From Acidobacteriaceae bacterium KBS 146 (GTDB lineage: Bacteria; Acidobacteriota; Terriglobia; Terriglobales; Acidobacteriaceae), in assembly GCA_000688615.1 (NCBI GenBank), contig JHVA01000001.1, positions 4,385,001-4,449,000 on the forward strand: DNA of 64,000 nucleotides, read 5' to 3'. The notes beneath the pieces were generated by a model. The model was not told the origin of the DNA. It saw nothing but the letters and a program-made list of their open reading frames with translations, and ran no database searches. A program made the translations under genes and the position numbers. This document shows positions 28,301 through 36,281 of the stretch, in pieces (within the stretch, counting starts at the first letter, position 1; every line of letters starts with the position of its first letter).

Positions 28301-28723
28301 CGCGCCCACCTCAGAGGTCGTCGTATTCACCAGAGGGATGGCGGTGGAGACATCTACTGTTTCATCGGTAGCGCCTACAGAGAGCGCTGCATTGAGTGTG
28401 GCTGACTGACCAAGGTCGAGTACGACCCCCGTCTGTTGAAATGTCTTGAACCCAACCGCTGTGACCTTCACGGCGTAGTTGCCGACAGGAAGAAGATTAA
28501 TGCGAAACTCACCGGCGCTGTCGGTCTCAGCCGCGAAAGGAACGTTGGTTCCTGTGTTGGTCGCGATGACACGCGCTCCCGGAACGACGCCGCCGGTCTG
28601 ATCAGTCACCGTGCCGGAGAGCGTTGCCGTGATCTGTTGAGCCCAGGCTTTTGAGGCGGGCAAAAGCAAAGCAGCCATTACGAAGAGAAGTGAGAATGCC
28701 GCGAGGCGAAGAGGTCTTTTCAT
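25400..28723 (-). CDS. Oar-like TonB-dependent receptor
   Basis: A 1107-residue protein with the same plan as the convergent neighbour: a signal peptide (about 1-28, ending AWAQ), a carboxypeptidase-regulatory domain (about 30-115, TLSGTVTDQTGGVVPGARV), a plug with IENLPIVNRNVYDLLSLVPGVQ, and a barrel ending in LRLTF. The plug is better conserved than in the neighbour and contains the NLP-NRN motif usual in Oar receptors. The two proteins share architecture but not close sequence, so they are not a recent tandem duplication. Expected in the outer membrane for TonB-powered uptake. Confidence 0.92.
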   Translation of the reverse strand: MKRPLRLAAFSLLFVMAALLLPASKAWAQQITATLSGTVTDQTGGVVPGARVIATNTGTNVPFAAETDSAGEFRINLLPVGNYAVKVTAVGFKTFQQTGVVLDLGQSATLNAALSVGATDETVDVSTAIPLVNTTTSEVGATVQNVEIENLPIVNRNVYDLLSLVPGVQTNTQSFTLGYPQQQVLINGGIQIKNSGSTSYYLDGGTNMTGLRNTGNVQPNPDAVDQFRVETNNYSAEYGRFPNGVINVITKSGSNQWHGSAFEFWRETALNAKSYNSPVASPLHRHQFGGTIGGPIVKDKTFFFFSYGGLRQITTSFLNSAVVPTTAQRAGDFSANLPTNSGSINSCTQKLNTADTQAGNFVVCNPVTRKPFTGNIIPKGMLDPTVQNLVNSNGTLPSIPLPNAADNFFQGYVTLPYNTDEYLLKVDHNFSPKHRLSGEVFENAGVNTANAGGNITWSKQNYVFRQWNAVLSDTYTFNPNWVNQVWLSYARNLGGRVNTPDVAIGQYGSAFQVQGTPSLPQISVAGFFTAGQAIAGPRAGSNYYEIRDTVLWTRGRHSIRFGGNASVNKDVQESLLNNYGVFAFTSSSSSRSGNALSDLMLGLPNTMNQDAPNTQRMNSWYGGAFILDDFRIRPTLTLNLGLRWDLQTPPVDSADMITTFRLGQQSTRIPTAPLGLLTIGDAGVPRGLVSTRINHFGPRLGFAWDVYGNGKTSVRGGVGWFWGSIAGNEWAGAGEPFTVRQQFNNIQSVTNPYGNYPGGSPFPYNYVPGGTPIFTYPFAIGYINSNFDWPSAYQANLSVEQQWTNTFATSVGYVSNLGRHLPFVTDINYPSFATTQNPVNGITNSTTSNVDARRPIMPGTYQGISATDSNQTSAYHALQVTATKRMSNNFSLRAYYLWAKNWSSVGLQSANSTVENPNKLYLERARADNDYRHTFVASFVWMLDYYHGSQFLMKNLVNGWSLSPIITLRSGDPFTVTSGTDVNLDGINSDRPNVTRNPILNPHRSRTEAQARWFDPTAFTIPAIGTDGTASRNFLDSPGYKNVNAALFRNFRFGERYNLQFRGEFTNLFNMVNLSTPTSSLANLSTAGRITSADAMRQTQLGLRLTF

Positions 28724-28932
28724 GGGAGGGAACTCCTGGGAACGCTAGAAAGTCATTCTTTTATATGCGCAAATACAGTTTTCGTGGCTAAAAATCAACG
28801 TCTGACAGTTTGCCGACCCATGTCCATGAATGTCAATAGGAGAAAATTTATTTCATCATGTGAAAATACTCCTGTGGCGAAACACGAGGAGTGTAGGCAG
28901 TTCTTTTGTGCTGTGATCTGGTGTTGAGGAGA

Positions 28933-29973
28933 CTACTCAGTCAGCGAACGGCCCTCAATATCAAGGGCCACATGGAATAGCGCATCCCGCGTCGCGAGCA
29001 CAGCGCATCCATCTTCGACGAAGGCCAACCCTACGAGATTATTGCCGGAGACGGCAAAGGAGGCTTCCTTATCGGGGGAAATGCGAACAATACCACGCTG
29101 TCCCCGAAAAGATGCCGCCACATAGAGATTGTCGTCGACATCGAAGGCCATTCCCTGAGCTCGTCCCAGACCCTGGAAGAAGATCGAGAGATTGCCATCC
29201 GGGTCGATGGCGTGAATGGCCTGATTGGAGGAGGTTGTCGGCCCGGTGACGAGGAGAGTTCCGGCGGCGTTGAAGGCCAGGTGATACGCCGCGACGGAAG
29301 GTTCCAAGGTCGCAAAGACGAAGATCTCGCGGTCGGGGTTGATTTTGAAGATCGTTCCAGAGCGATCACCCACATAGAGATTGCCATTCGGATCGAAGGC
29401 AATTCCAGTCGCGATTCCCATGCCCTCTGCATAGGTAGAGATCTCTCCCTCGGGCGAGATCCGATAGACCGTGCCCTCAGCACGAGAACTTGCGTAGAGG
29501 TAACCGTCGCGGCCAAACGCGAGGCCGGTTGGATTCATCATATCCCGCACGAACGGGACCATCTGGAAATCACGCTGGATGCGAAAGATGGATACCGGCA
29601 TGGCCTGACCCCGGGCGCCGGAGAGCGTCGTGAAGACCTGACCACTTGCATCGACTACAGGATTCGATACAGGGTGAACGTTATCGGCCATCGGAACTGC
29701 AATTCGCGCCAGCAGCGAGTTCGAAGTCTCCCCATTGCGATGCAGCACCAGATCCCCGGTGATGCTACCCTCCGGAATTAACACAGTGGCCCGGTTCGGC
29801 CGACTCAGGATGACGGGGGCAAAGACGTCCCCTATGCTTGCGTGCGGCATCCTGGTTCGGACGGGATCCAGGTGGATGCCCTCCACTTCTATTTCTCCGC
29901 CGGGCATAGCTGCAGGAGGCTGAAGTCGGTTCAGTTGCGGTGCGTCGGCCGAGGTCGGGTGAAATAGGCTCAT
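28933..29973 (-). CDS. NHL/SMP-30-like beta-propeller protein with N-terminal IPT-like domain
   Basis: 346 residues without a visible signal peptide. Residues about 10-90 resemble an IPT/TIG immunoglobulin-like fold (LQPPAAMPGGEIEVEGIHL). The rest is a run of about six NHL-type blades with recurring GLAFGRDGYLYAS, GIAFDPNGNLYVGD and GMAFDVDDNLYVA segments. Such propellers bind ligands or act as lactonases, but no catalytic metal site is clear. It lies 55 bp downstream of pgpA on the same strand. Confidence 0.78.
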   Translation of the reverse strand: MSLFHPTSADAPQLNRLQPPAAMPGGEIEVEGIHLDPVRTRMPHASIGDVFAPVILSRPNRATVLIPEGSITGDLVLHRNGETSNSLLARIAVPMADNVHPVSNPVVDASGQVFTTLSGARGQAMPVSIFRIQRDFQMVPFVRDMMNPTGLAFGRDGYLYASSRAEGTVYRISPEGEISTYAEGMGIATGIAFDPNGNLYVGDRSGTIFKINPDREIFVFATLEPSVAAYHLAFNAAGTLLVTGPTTSSNQAIHAIDPDGNLSIFFQGLGRAQGMAFDVDDNLYVAASFRGQRGIVRISPDKEASFAVSGNNLVGLAFVEDGCAVLATRDALFHVALDIEGRSLTE

Positions 29974-30028
29974 GCAGCTCTAAGGGTAGAACGAGGATCA
30001 GGCCAAGACAAGGAGCGACTGCGGAGTC

Positions 30029-30538
30029 TCAGTAGAAATGCCGGATAAGCTGCGCGCACGCGAGGGCGAGAAGGCCGGCGGCAACATCATCCATCATGAT
30101 ACCGGCTCCTTCCGGCAGTTGTTCCAGCTGACGAACTGGCGGAGGCTTGAGGATGTCGAAGAGGCGGAAGAGCAGCAGCGAGATGGCGGCATGTCTCCAA
30201 TCGGCCGGAATCGCGATTAGGGCGATGAGCTGCCCGGCGGCCTCGTCGATGACGACCATGCCTGGATCTTTTCGTCCCGACTCATGGGCGACGATGGTGG
30301 AGGCTGGAATGCCTATCAGAGTTATGGCAATTGCGGACAGAGCAGTTCCGATCGCAAGGGCCAGGAAGGATGGGTGCAGAAACTGCGCTGCGGCGTACCA
30401 CAGCAACAGAGCAGCGATGGAGCCGTAGGTTCCGGGCCCGGGCTTCAACAGGCCCGATCCGAAGAAGGTCCCAAGGGTCCAAGCCCAGAGGGTCTTCTTC
30501 GCCGATGGAGGATGGATCTGCTCGGTGGAATTCGGCAC
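30029..30538 (-). CDS. pgpA: Phosphatidylglycerophosphatase A
   Basis: A 169-residue membrane phosphatase that makes phosphatidylglycerol from its phosphate. Characteristic segments are GSGLLKPGPGTYGS, VVIDEAAGQLIAL (catalytic acids), and FRLFDILKPPPVRQLEQLPEGAGIMMDD. The start is GTG, which shares one base with the yacG TAG stop (TAGTG), so the two are translationally coupled. The yacG-pgpA order is a recurring acidobacterial arrangement, as far as I recall. Confidence 0.93.
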   Translation of the reverse strand: MPNSTEQIHPPSAKKTLWAWTLGTFFGSGLLKPGPGTYGSIAALLLWYAAAQFLHPSFLALAIGTALSAIAITLIGIPASTIVAHESGRKDPGMVVIDEAAGQLIALIAIPADWRHAAISLLLFRLFDILKPPPVRQLEQLPEGAGIMMDDVAAGLLALACAQLIRHFY

Positions 30539-30747
30539 TAGCTCTCGTCGTCCCCGGGCTTATTGCGCTCTGAGCGCGAGAGTTCTTCCAGCAGGTCGGG
30601 ATCCTGGATGGGAGTCGAGACCTTGTAGTCACCGGAAGCCCACTTGCCGAGGTCGAGGAGACGGCAGCGATCGGAGCAAAAAGGGAAGTTCTCGTTGTCG
30701 ATCAGGACAACGTTGCGGCAGGTCGGGCAGAAGAGCGCTTTCGGCAT
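30538..30747 (-). CDS. yacG: YacG-type zinc protein (DNA gyrase inhibitor family)
   Basis: A 69-residue zinc ribbon with Cys7-x2-Cys10 and Cys24-x3-Cys28 (FCPTC and FCSDRC). The conserved RLLDLGKWASGDYKV segment defines the family. E. coli YacG binds the GyrB C-terminus and inhibits DNA binding. The acidic C-terminal tail is similar in length to the E. coli protein. It is coupled to pgpA downstream. Confidence 0.92.
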   Translation of the reverse strand: MPKALFCPTCRNVVLIDNENFPFCSDRCRLLDLGKWASGDYKVSTPIQDPDLLEELSRSERNKPGDDES

Positions 30748-30855
30748 TGCAGTATCGATTGTAAATGCCTCTGGGAGGTCCTACGAATTGACCAATTTAC
30801 GTGCCATCCTGGCCAGAATCGAAGGATCTGCGGTTCGATTTCGGCTCCAGCATCT

Positions 30856-31632
30856 CTACACGATGGAGCGAAGCAGTCCACCTTCTGCGCGCAGAGCGGC
30901 TCCGTTCGTCGCGGCGGAGAGAGGGCTGGCAATGTAGGCGACGAGACTGGCGACCTCCTCGCTCTCAATAAGTCGCTGAAGCAGGGAACTTTGCCGATGC
31001 TTCTCGAAGAACTCTTTTTCGGCCTGCTCGGGAGTTGGGTTTTTCTGCGTGGACATCTTCTCAAGGAACTCGACGATGGCCTCGGAGCGTGTGGGGCCAG
31101 GCATGATGGTATTGACAGTGACGGAGGTGCCCTTGGTGAGCTCGGCGAGGCCGCGTGAGATGGCGAGCTGCGAAGACTTGGTGACTCCATAGTGGATCAT
31201 CTCAGGCGGCGTCATTATGCCGCTCTCGGACGAGATAAAGATCACGCGGCCCCAGTTGCGCTCGAGCATTCGCGGAAAGTAGTGGCGCGAGAGGCGCACT
31301 CCGCTCAGCACGTTGACCTCGAAGATCTTCAGCCAGTCTGCATCGGTGATCTCGACGAAGGGCTTGGGTTCATAGATCCCGAGATTGTTGATGAGAATGT
31401 CGGTGTCAGGGACCTGCTGGATGAGGGCGGTTGCGCCTTCAGCAGTGCCGGGATCGGCGACGATCGCTTTCACATTTGCGATGCCGGCGAGAGCACTATC
31501 GAGCTTCTCTTTGCTGCGGCCGGGGACCGTGACGGTAACACCTTCAGCCGCTAGCGCCTTGGTGATGGCGAGGCCGATGCCCGCGGAGCCTCCAGTGACG
31601 ATCGCGGTCTTGCCTTTGAGCTGCAGGTCCAT
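30856..31632 (-). CDS. SDR-family oxidoreductase
   Basis: A 258-residue classical SDR with TGGSAGIG (13-20), NNLG (82-85) in place of NNAG, Ser134/Ser135, and catalytic Tyr148/Lys152 (YGVTK). GRSKEKLD after strand 2 favours NADP. The ribosome site GGAG precedes the ATG at 31632. The substrate is unknown. It resembles the YdfG/3-oxoacyl reductase-like group common in soil bacteria. It may be transcribed with yacG-pgpA 108 bp downstream. Confidence 0.86.
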   Translation of the reverse strand: MDLQLKGKTAIVTGGSAGIGLAITKALAAEGVTVTVPGRSKEKLDSALAGIANVKAIVADPGTAEGATALIQQVPDTDILINNLGIYEPKPFVEITDADWLKIFEVNVLSGVRLSRHYFPRMLERNWGRVIFISSESGIMTPPEMIHYGVTKSSQLAISRGLAELTKGTSVTVNTIMPGPTRSEAIVEFLEKMSTQKNPTPEQAEKEFFEKHRQSSLLQRLIESEEVASLVAYIASPLSAATNGAALRAEGGLLRSIV

Positions 31633-31895
31633 GAATTCTCCTCAAAAATCTGATCACTTAGATAGATGTCGAAATTGAGAAGCGCGATTCAAGCTCAGTT
31701 GGTTTTGAAACTATGGAACGTTCCGCAGATGATTGCACCCTGATTGTTGCGTGCTCGTTCGAACATGTGCTGCTTCGGCGGAGTCTGCCCAAGTGATGAT
31801 GTTCATAAAGCCATTCGTATCGCCGGAAGGAAAGTCTTCCGGCTGGACAGCGATCTCTGCGCGAATGCTTCAGAGTTCGGTCACAAATATATTTT

Positions 31896-33548
31896 CTACT
31901 CAATGATGCGGGCGACTACGTCGTAGTCGTGGGACTCCGTGATCTCGGCGCGGTAGAAGGTGCCGGGGACGAGCTCTTCGTGCGGGCCGAAGTCGTTGAT
32001 GAAGACCTTGCCGTCGATCTCGGGGGCGTGCTGGATGGTGCGGCCTTCCCAGAGGAGTTCGGTCTCTTCGGATTCGCCTTCGACCAGGAGGTCGATCTCG
32101 CGGCCTACCCATTCGGCCTTCGCCTTCGCGCTGATCTTCTGCTGGAGCTTCATCAGCTTGCGTCGGCGCGCCTGGATGGTGCGCTCGGGGACCTTGAGGG
32201 CGGCGTCGAGCTCGAAGGCCTTGGCGCCTTCTTCATCGGAGTAGGTGAAGACTCCGAGCCAGTCGATGCGCGCGGCTTTGATGAAGGCTTCGAGCTCCTT
32301 GTAGTCCTCTTCTGTCTCGCCGGGGAATCCGACGATGAAGCTGGTGCGGACGACAATTCCGGGAACGATGCGGCGAGCCTTCTCGATCAGGTCGAGGAAG
32401 ATCTGTGCGTTGCCGCCGCGCTTCATCCGCTTGAGGACGGAGGCGCTGGCATGTTGGAGCGGGACGTCGAGATATTTCGCGATGTTGTCGTGTTTCGCCA
32501 TTGTCTCCAGCAGCCGCGTCGTCACCTTGTTGGGATAGGTGTAGAGGAAGCGGAGCCACTTGAGGCCGGGCAGCGCAGCGAGGGCATCGAGAAGCTGGGC
32601 GAGACCGTCGGTGAGGCCAAGGTCTTCGCCGTAGCAGGTTGTGTCCTGGCCGATGAGTGTGATCTCGCGGACGCCTTGGGCGATGAGTTTTTCGGCTTCG
32701 GCGACGATCGACGAGAGGCGGCGCGAGCGGAATTTTCCGCGAAGCTGCGGGATGATGCAGAAGCTGCAGGGGTGGTCGCAGCCTTCGGCGATCTTGATGT
32801 AGGCCGAGGCACGCGGCGTTGCGAGGATGCGCGGCGTCTCGTCGGAGTACAGGTACTCGGGCAGAGCGGCTGTGGCTCCATCCCATGCGGTGCGGGAGAA
32901 GCGGCCCTGCTGCTCACGGAGGTCGCCTTCGGGGCGCGACTGTGTTTTGCTTCCTGCGCTTGTATCCTGCGAATCCCTCATCTCAGAATCGAGATGGGGG
33001 TCACCCGTTTTTGCGGCCTGCTCGAACTGGAGCTGGGCGCCGTGCTCCGTGGGGTGCGAGTGTTGGTGGACGGCGCTGTGTGCGCGGCTGACCAGCGACT
33101 GCGGCAGGATATTGAAGGGCGACTCCGATGCGGGGACGGGTCTGGGCGTGAGACCAGCGGCGTTGAGGATCGCCTCAAGCTCGCCGGTTCCGACGACGGC
33201 GTCGACCTCGGGGATGTTCTTTTGAATCTCGTCGCGGTAGCGCTCGACGAGGCAGCCGGCGACGATCAGCCGTTGGGCTCTTCCGCCGTTGGCCTGCTTG
33301 TGCTGCACCATCTCGAGGATGGTGTTTACCGATTCCTGTTTAGCAGAGTCGATGAAGCTGCAGGTGTTAACGACTAAAATTTCTGCGTCTTCGGCGTGAG
33401 GGGTAAGTTCGCCTCCGGCTGAGTGGAGAAGCCCCATCATGACCTCAGAATCCACCAGGTTCTTGGGGCAGCCGAGAGAGACGAACCCAATCTTGGGGCG
33501 CGGGGTTGTCTCCTGGGCGGTCGGTTCGGTCCCGCTGATGGCGATCAT
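31896..33548 (-). CDS. rimO: Ribosomal protein S12 methylthiotransferase RimO, with insertion
   Basis: About 550 residues, roughly 110 more than E. coli RimO. It modifies Asp89 of ribosomal protein S12. The N-terminal UPF0004 domain carries cluster cysteines Cys27 (SLGCPKN), Cys63 and Cys99. The radical-SAM domain has Cys257, Cys261 and Cys264 (GCDHPCSFC). A TRAM domain ends the protein. The extra length lies between the two domains, about residues 143-230, as a polar, His/Gln/Ser-rich, probably disordered stretch. I prefer the ATG at 33548; a GTG two codons upstream is possible. Confidence 0.94.
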   Translation of the reverse strand: MIAISGTEPTAQETTPRPKIGFVSLGCPKNLVDSEVMMGLLHSAGGELTPHAEDAEILVVNTCSFIDSAKQESVNTILEMVQHKQANGGRAQRLIVAGCLVERYRDEIQKNIPEVDAVVGTGELEAILNAAGLTPRPVPASESPFNILPQSLVSRAHSAVHQHSHPTEHGAQLQFEQAAKTGDPHLDSEMRDSQDTSAGSKTQSRPEGDLREQQGRFSRTAWDGATAALPEYLYSDETPRILATPRASAYIKIAEGCDHPCSFCIIPQLRGKFRSRRLSSIVAEAEKLIAQGVREITLIGQDTTCYGEDLGLTDGLAQLLDALAALPGLKWLRFLYTYPNKVTTRLLETMAKHDNIAKYLDVPLQHASASVLKRMKRGGNAQIFLDLIEKARRIVPGIVVRTSFIVGFPGETEEDYKELEAFIKAARIDWLGVFTYSDEEGAKAFELDAALKVPERTIQARRRKLMKLQQKISAKAKAEWVGREIDLLVEGESEETELLWEGRTIQHAPEIDGKVFINDFGPHEELVPGTFYRAEITESHDYDVVARIIE

Positions 33549-33614
33549 AGTCACAGACTTTCAGTTTACCAGTTTGGTGGGATGCCCACAGAGACCTACC
33601 CCGCGTTGCATTTT

Positions 33615-33683
33615 GCGCAAAGTCTTCATTATACAAGGCTTAGCTTTGGACTTGATTGCTAAAGTCTTGATAGGAAAGGGCTT
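33615..33683 (+). repeat. Dispersed intergenic repeat, copy B
   Basis: This aligns to 7763-7831 in the same orientation without gaps. It keeps GCGCAAAGTCTT, GCTTAG, TTTGGACTTGA and TAAAGTCTT. It lies 66 bp upstream of the rimO start, whereas copy A follows yifB. The perfect terminal inverted repeat of copy A is degenerate here. Confidence 0.6.
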
Positions 33684-33852
33684 CCCTGGTAAGGAGACGA
33701 GCTATGTTGATATCCAGGGTTTCTATTCCTATTTTACCGGTGATGCAAAGGTGATTCTGCCAAGTTTTTCCTGAAATATTCAGAATTAAACCATTTATTT
33801 TGTGATGTTTACGGTTTGCATTCTGAATATTGGGGGTTGACAGGCTGAAGTC

Positions 33853-33903
33853 CAAAAAAAATCACCCACGAAGGTCGCACAGGGCGAGATCTCCGTGGGT
33901 GAC
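33853..33903 (-). terminator. Rho-independent terminator of the PEP-CTERM gene
   Basis: On the minus strand, TCACCCACGGAG and its near-complement CTTCGTGGGTGA form a stem with a longer internal loop, followed by eight T residues. It lies about 60 bp after the stop at 33965. Confidence 0.7.
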
Positions 33904-33964
33904 ATACACACCAGTCGCTTCTGATTGGCAAAGAGTTTGCCTTCAGAGGATGAATGGCGGAGGG

Positions 33965-34522
33965 TTATGCCAGACGGCGCTTGAGAGCACCGGCAAAGCC
34001 GACCAGTCCGGTTCCGAGCAACATCAGGGTCGAGGGCTCGGGAACAGCGGAAGGAGTGCTGAGCGCAGTGGCCTGGAAGGTCACGATACCAGCGGTATTG
34101 GTCGTAAAGAGAAGCTGGAACTGTGTGGGATCGAAGTTGGGGTTCGCAGTAACCAACGTGCCGCCACCAACGCAGTTGTTGAACTGGCCAGCGAGGGTGC
34201 AGGTGATGGTGTTGAGAGTCAGCGTGAGCAGGGAGCTTCCGCTGCCAAAGGCGAGGGAGGAGCTTCCGGAAACGTAGCTGGCGTAGTTGATGGGCGAGGT
34301 GATGGTTCCGGCCTCACCCGCGGTGAGCAGGGTGGTGAAATCACCCATGATGGTGTTGGCTGCGCCGACATTGATGGTGTTGGGGTTGAAGATGAGCTGA
34401 GTGCCAGTGTCCTGGACTGAGGCGCCAGTTACAGAAAACTGGCCATTGATCGGTGTCGCGTGCAGCGCCGGAGCCACTGCAAGAGCCGTAATAACTGCAA
34501 GAGAGGATAAAAACTTCTTCAC
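33965..34522 (-). CDS. PEP-CTERM sorting-domain protein
   Basis: A 185-residue exported protein with a signal peptide (about 1-22, MKKFLSSLAVITALAVAPALHA), a beta-rich low-charge middle, and a C-terminal sorting signal VPEPSTLMLLGTGLVGFAG followed by LKRR. The PEP motif, membrane helix and basic end are the substrate signature of exosortase. The start is GTG, with AGGAG nine bases upstream. Such proteins are usually surface or extracellular-matrix proteins. No exosortase is present in the window. Confidence 0.9.
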   Translation of the reverse strand: MKKFLSSLAVITALAVAPALHATPINGQFSVTGASVQDTGTQLIFNPNTINVGAANTIMGDFTTLLTAGEAGTITSPINYASYVSGSSSLAFGSGSSLLTLTLNTITCTLAGQFNNCVGGGTLVTANPNFDPTQFQLLFTTNTAGIVTFQATALSTPSAVPEPSTLMLLGTGLVGFAGALKRRLA

Positions 34523-35039
34523 AGACGAAGTCTCCTAAGTAAGAGTTGGGGCAGGTGCTTTCTTATTTCTGGTAAGTAGTAGATGCCCCGAAAGTTGTAT
34601 TGCCTAGTCTGAAAGATTTTTCTGGGGGGAATGCATTTTTTTGCACTCACGTTTTTCGGCAGTAGCCGTGCGGATATCGAGTAACTGGTATGGATGCCAA
34701 CCAAATAAAAAAAAATTTGGCGTGCGCAAAACAATGCATCTTCGACGCCGAAATATGGTCGATTATCGGATGGGTATCCGTTGCAACGAGGGGCTTTAGA
34801 TCTACCTGAAAGGGCTCAAAAGCCGCACACAGATGGGAAATTGGGCACGCGGGTCGGTCCAGCTTTATTTCTGATAAAACGCAGTCGGGATGGTCGAAGT
34901 TGAAGCGTCTTGCATTCGACGTCATCCCACCCGAATTGCGGAATCTGTCTTAAGCAGGGAAGTGAAGGGGATGCTGGCGGCAATGCGAAGAAGCATGGAG
35001 TTGCAAACTGCTTCTTCAGAAGCGAGGAATCGATTGCCT
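34523..35039. other. 517-bp intergenic region upstream of the PEP-CTERM gene
   Basis: No gene is supportable on either strand. The part nearest the PEP-CTERM start (34560-34760) is AT-rich with an A9 run at 34706-34714 and probably holds its promoter. The part next to arsR (34900-35039) looks like decayed coding sequence but matches nothing I recognise. Confidence 0.5.
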
Positions 35040-35411
35040 CTATCTTGATCGGCGCGTTCGCGCCTTCCTGCGTTTTTCGCCTTGTCGGGACTGAACCGTA
35101 TAGGCATTGACGATGGAGGCAAGAAGGCCGGGGAAACGGGCCTCAATCTCAGAACAGCGCGAGACATTATGCATCTCGACGCCTTTGCGCTCGGAGCGAA
35201 TAAGGCCGGATTCGCGCAGCACCTTGAAGTGCTGCGAGAGGGTTGACTTAGGAACGGGCTGCTCAACGATGTTCTGGAAGGCGGAGCAGGTCGCGGAGCA
35301 CTGCGACGCAGTGATCTGGGTGAAGATGGCGACCCGGACGGGGTCGGAGAGGGCATGGAGGATCGACTCCACGGAGATGTCGTCGATCGAGGGATGAAAG
35401 AGCGGCTTCAT
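35040..35411 (-). CDS. ArsR/SmtB-family transcriptional regulator
   Basis: A 123-residue winged-helix repressor. The opening LHALSDPVRVAIF and recognition helix KSTLSQHFKVLRESGLI (55-71) are typical. It carries Cys38 and Cys42 (QCSATC) and Cys86, which could bind metal or form a redox switch. This pattern differs from the canonical ELCVCDL metal box of ArsR. The C-terminus is very basic (KRRKARTRRSR). It is divergent from an SDR gene with a 108-bp gap containing repeat-like operator sequences, so it probably controls that gene and itself. Confidence 0.88.
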   Translation of the reverse strand: MKPLFHPSIDDISVESILHALSDPVRVAIFTQITASQCSATCSAFQNIVEQPVPKSTLSQHFKVLRESGLIRSERKGVEMHNVSRCSEIEARFPGLLASIVNAYTVQSRQGEKRRKARTRRSR

Positions 35412-35440
35412 CGAGTCTTAATCCTATTTCCACAGAAATG

Positions 35441-35469
35441 ATAGTTCAATAGTTCATGTTTTCGGAACT
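35441..35469. promoter_or_regulatory. Candidate ArsR operator
   Basis: Two perfect tandem copies of ATAGTTCA (35441-35448, 35449-35456) overlap an inverted pair AGTTC (35451-35455) / GAACT (35465-35469). The site lies centrally in the divergent arsR/SDR intergenic region, the expected place for an autoregulatory operator. Confidence 0.45.
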
Positions 35470-35519
35470 TTTGGAATAAGACAGAATCAAAACCAGCTGC
35501 AGGAACAAAAAGGAGATTT

Positions 35520-36272
35520 ATGTCGAAGAAGCTTGAGGGAAAGATCGCACTGGTAACGGGCGGCAACAGCGGTATTGGACTGGCGACGGCGAAGCGTTTT
35601 GTCGCAGAGGGCGCGAAGGTGATTATCACCGGGCGGCGCAAGGAGAACCTGGATGCGGCAGTCAAAGAGATTGGGTCGGCGGCGACAGCTATCCAGGCAG
35701 ATGCCAGCAAGCTCGACGATATCGACAAGGTCGTCGCGGAGATCAAGAAGCAGTATGGCCGTATCGACGTACTTTTTGTGAATGCGGGTGGAGGGGAGTT
35801 TGCCACGATCGACCAGGTGACGGAGGAGCACTTCGACAAGACCTTCAACACGAATGTGAAGGGACTGTTCTTTACGGTGCAGAAGGCGTTGCCGCTGATT
35901 CCCGAGGGTGGGGCGGTTGTGCTGAACGCATCGATCGTATCGATTAAGGGGATGCCTGCGTTCGGCGTTTACAGTGCGACCAAGGCAGCGGTCCGTTCGT
36001 TTGCGCGTACGTGGACGAACGAGCTGAAGGATCGTCAGATTCGAGTGAATGTGGTGAGCCCAGGCCCGATCGATACTCCTGGAGTGGATGGCCTGGCGCA
36101 GGATCCGGAGCAGGCGAAGCAGATTAAGGCGGGGCTGGCATCGCAGGTTCCTCTGGGGCGCATGGGCACGGCGGATGAGATTGCGAAGGCGGTGGTGTTT
36201 CTGGCTTCGGATGATTCGAGCTTTGTGGCGGGTGTGGAGCTGTTTGTGGATGGCGGTATGGTGCAGGTGTAA
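35520..36272 (+). CDS. SDR-family oxidoreductase under likely ArsR control
   Basis: A 250-residue classical SDR with TGGNSGIG (13-20), VNAG (88-91) and catalytic Tyr151/Lys155 (YSATK). ITGRRKENLD after strand 2 indicates NADP(H). The C-terminal FVDGGMVQV is standard. AGGAG ends about six bases before the start. This SDR/ArsR-type pairing is common in bacteria, where the SDR is induced by reactive or quinone-like compounds, but no substrate can be read here. Confidence 0.9.
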   Translation: MSKKLEGKIALVTGGNSGIGLATAKRFVAEGAKVIITGRRKENLDAAVKEIGSAATAIQADASKLDDIDKVVAEIKKQYGRIDVLFVNAGGGEFATIDQVTEEHFDKTFNTNVKGLFFTVQKALPLIPEGGAVVLNASIVSIKGMPAFGVYSATKAAVRSFARTWTNELKDRQIRVNVVSPGPIDTPGVDGLAQDPEQAKQIKAGLASQVPLGRMGTADEIAKAVVFLASDDSSFVAGVELFVDGGMVQV

Positions 36273-36281
36273 CGGAGAGCA

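Larger units (their letters stand above)
33549..33964. other. Intergenic region between rimO and the PEP-CTERM gene
   Basis: A 416-bp spacer without a gene. It contains copy B of the dispersed repeat (33615-33683) and the terminator of the PEP-CTERM gene (33853-33903). The middle part (33700-33850) is AT-rich and shows nothing else recognisable. Confidence 0.6.

Noticed and set aside
22051..28723. Recent tandem (inverted) duplication of TonB receptors
   Set aside because: The two proteins share only family-level motifs. Their plugs and barrels differ by eye throughout.
31929..33377. A 482-codon open frame antisense to rimO, rich in Asp, Gly and Leu
   Set aside because: It is a GC-skew shadow of rimO. 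rimO has all catalytic motifs, while the antisense frame has no family resemblance and a low-complexity composition.
34647..34925. 92-codon minus-strand frame upstream of the PEP-CTERM gene
   Set aside because: AT-rich region, no ribosome site, no family resemblance.
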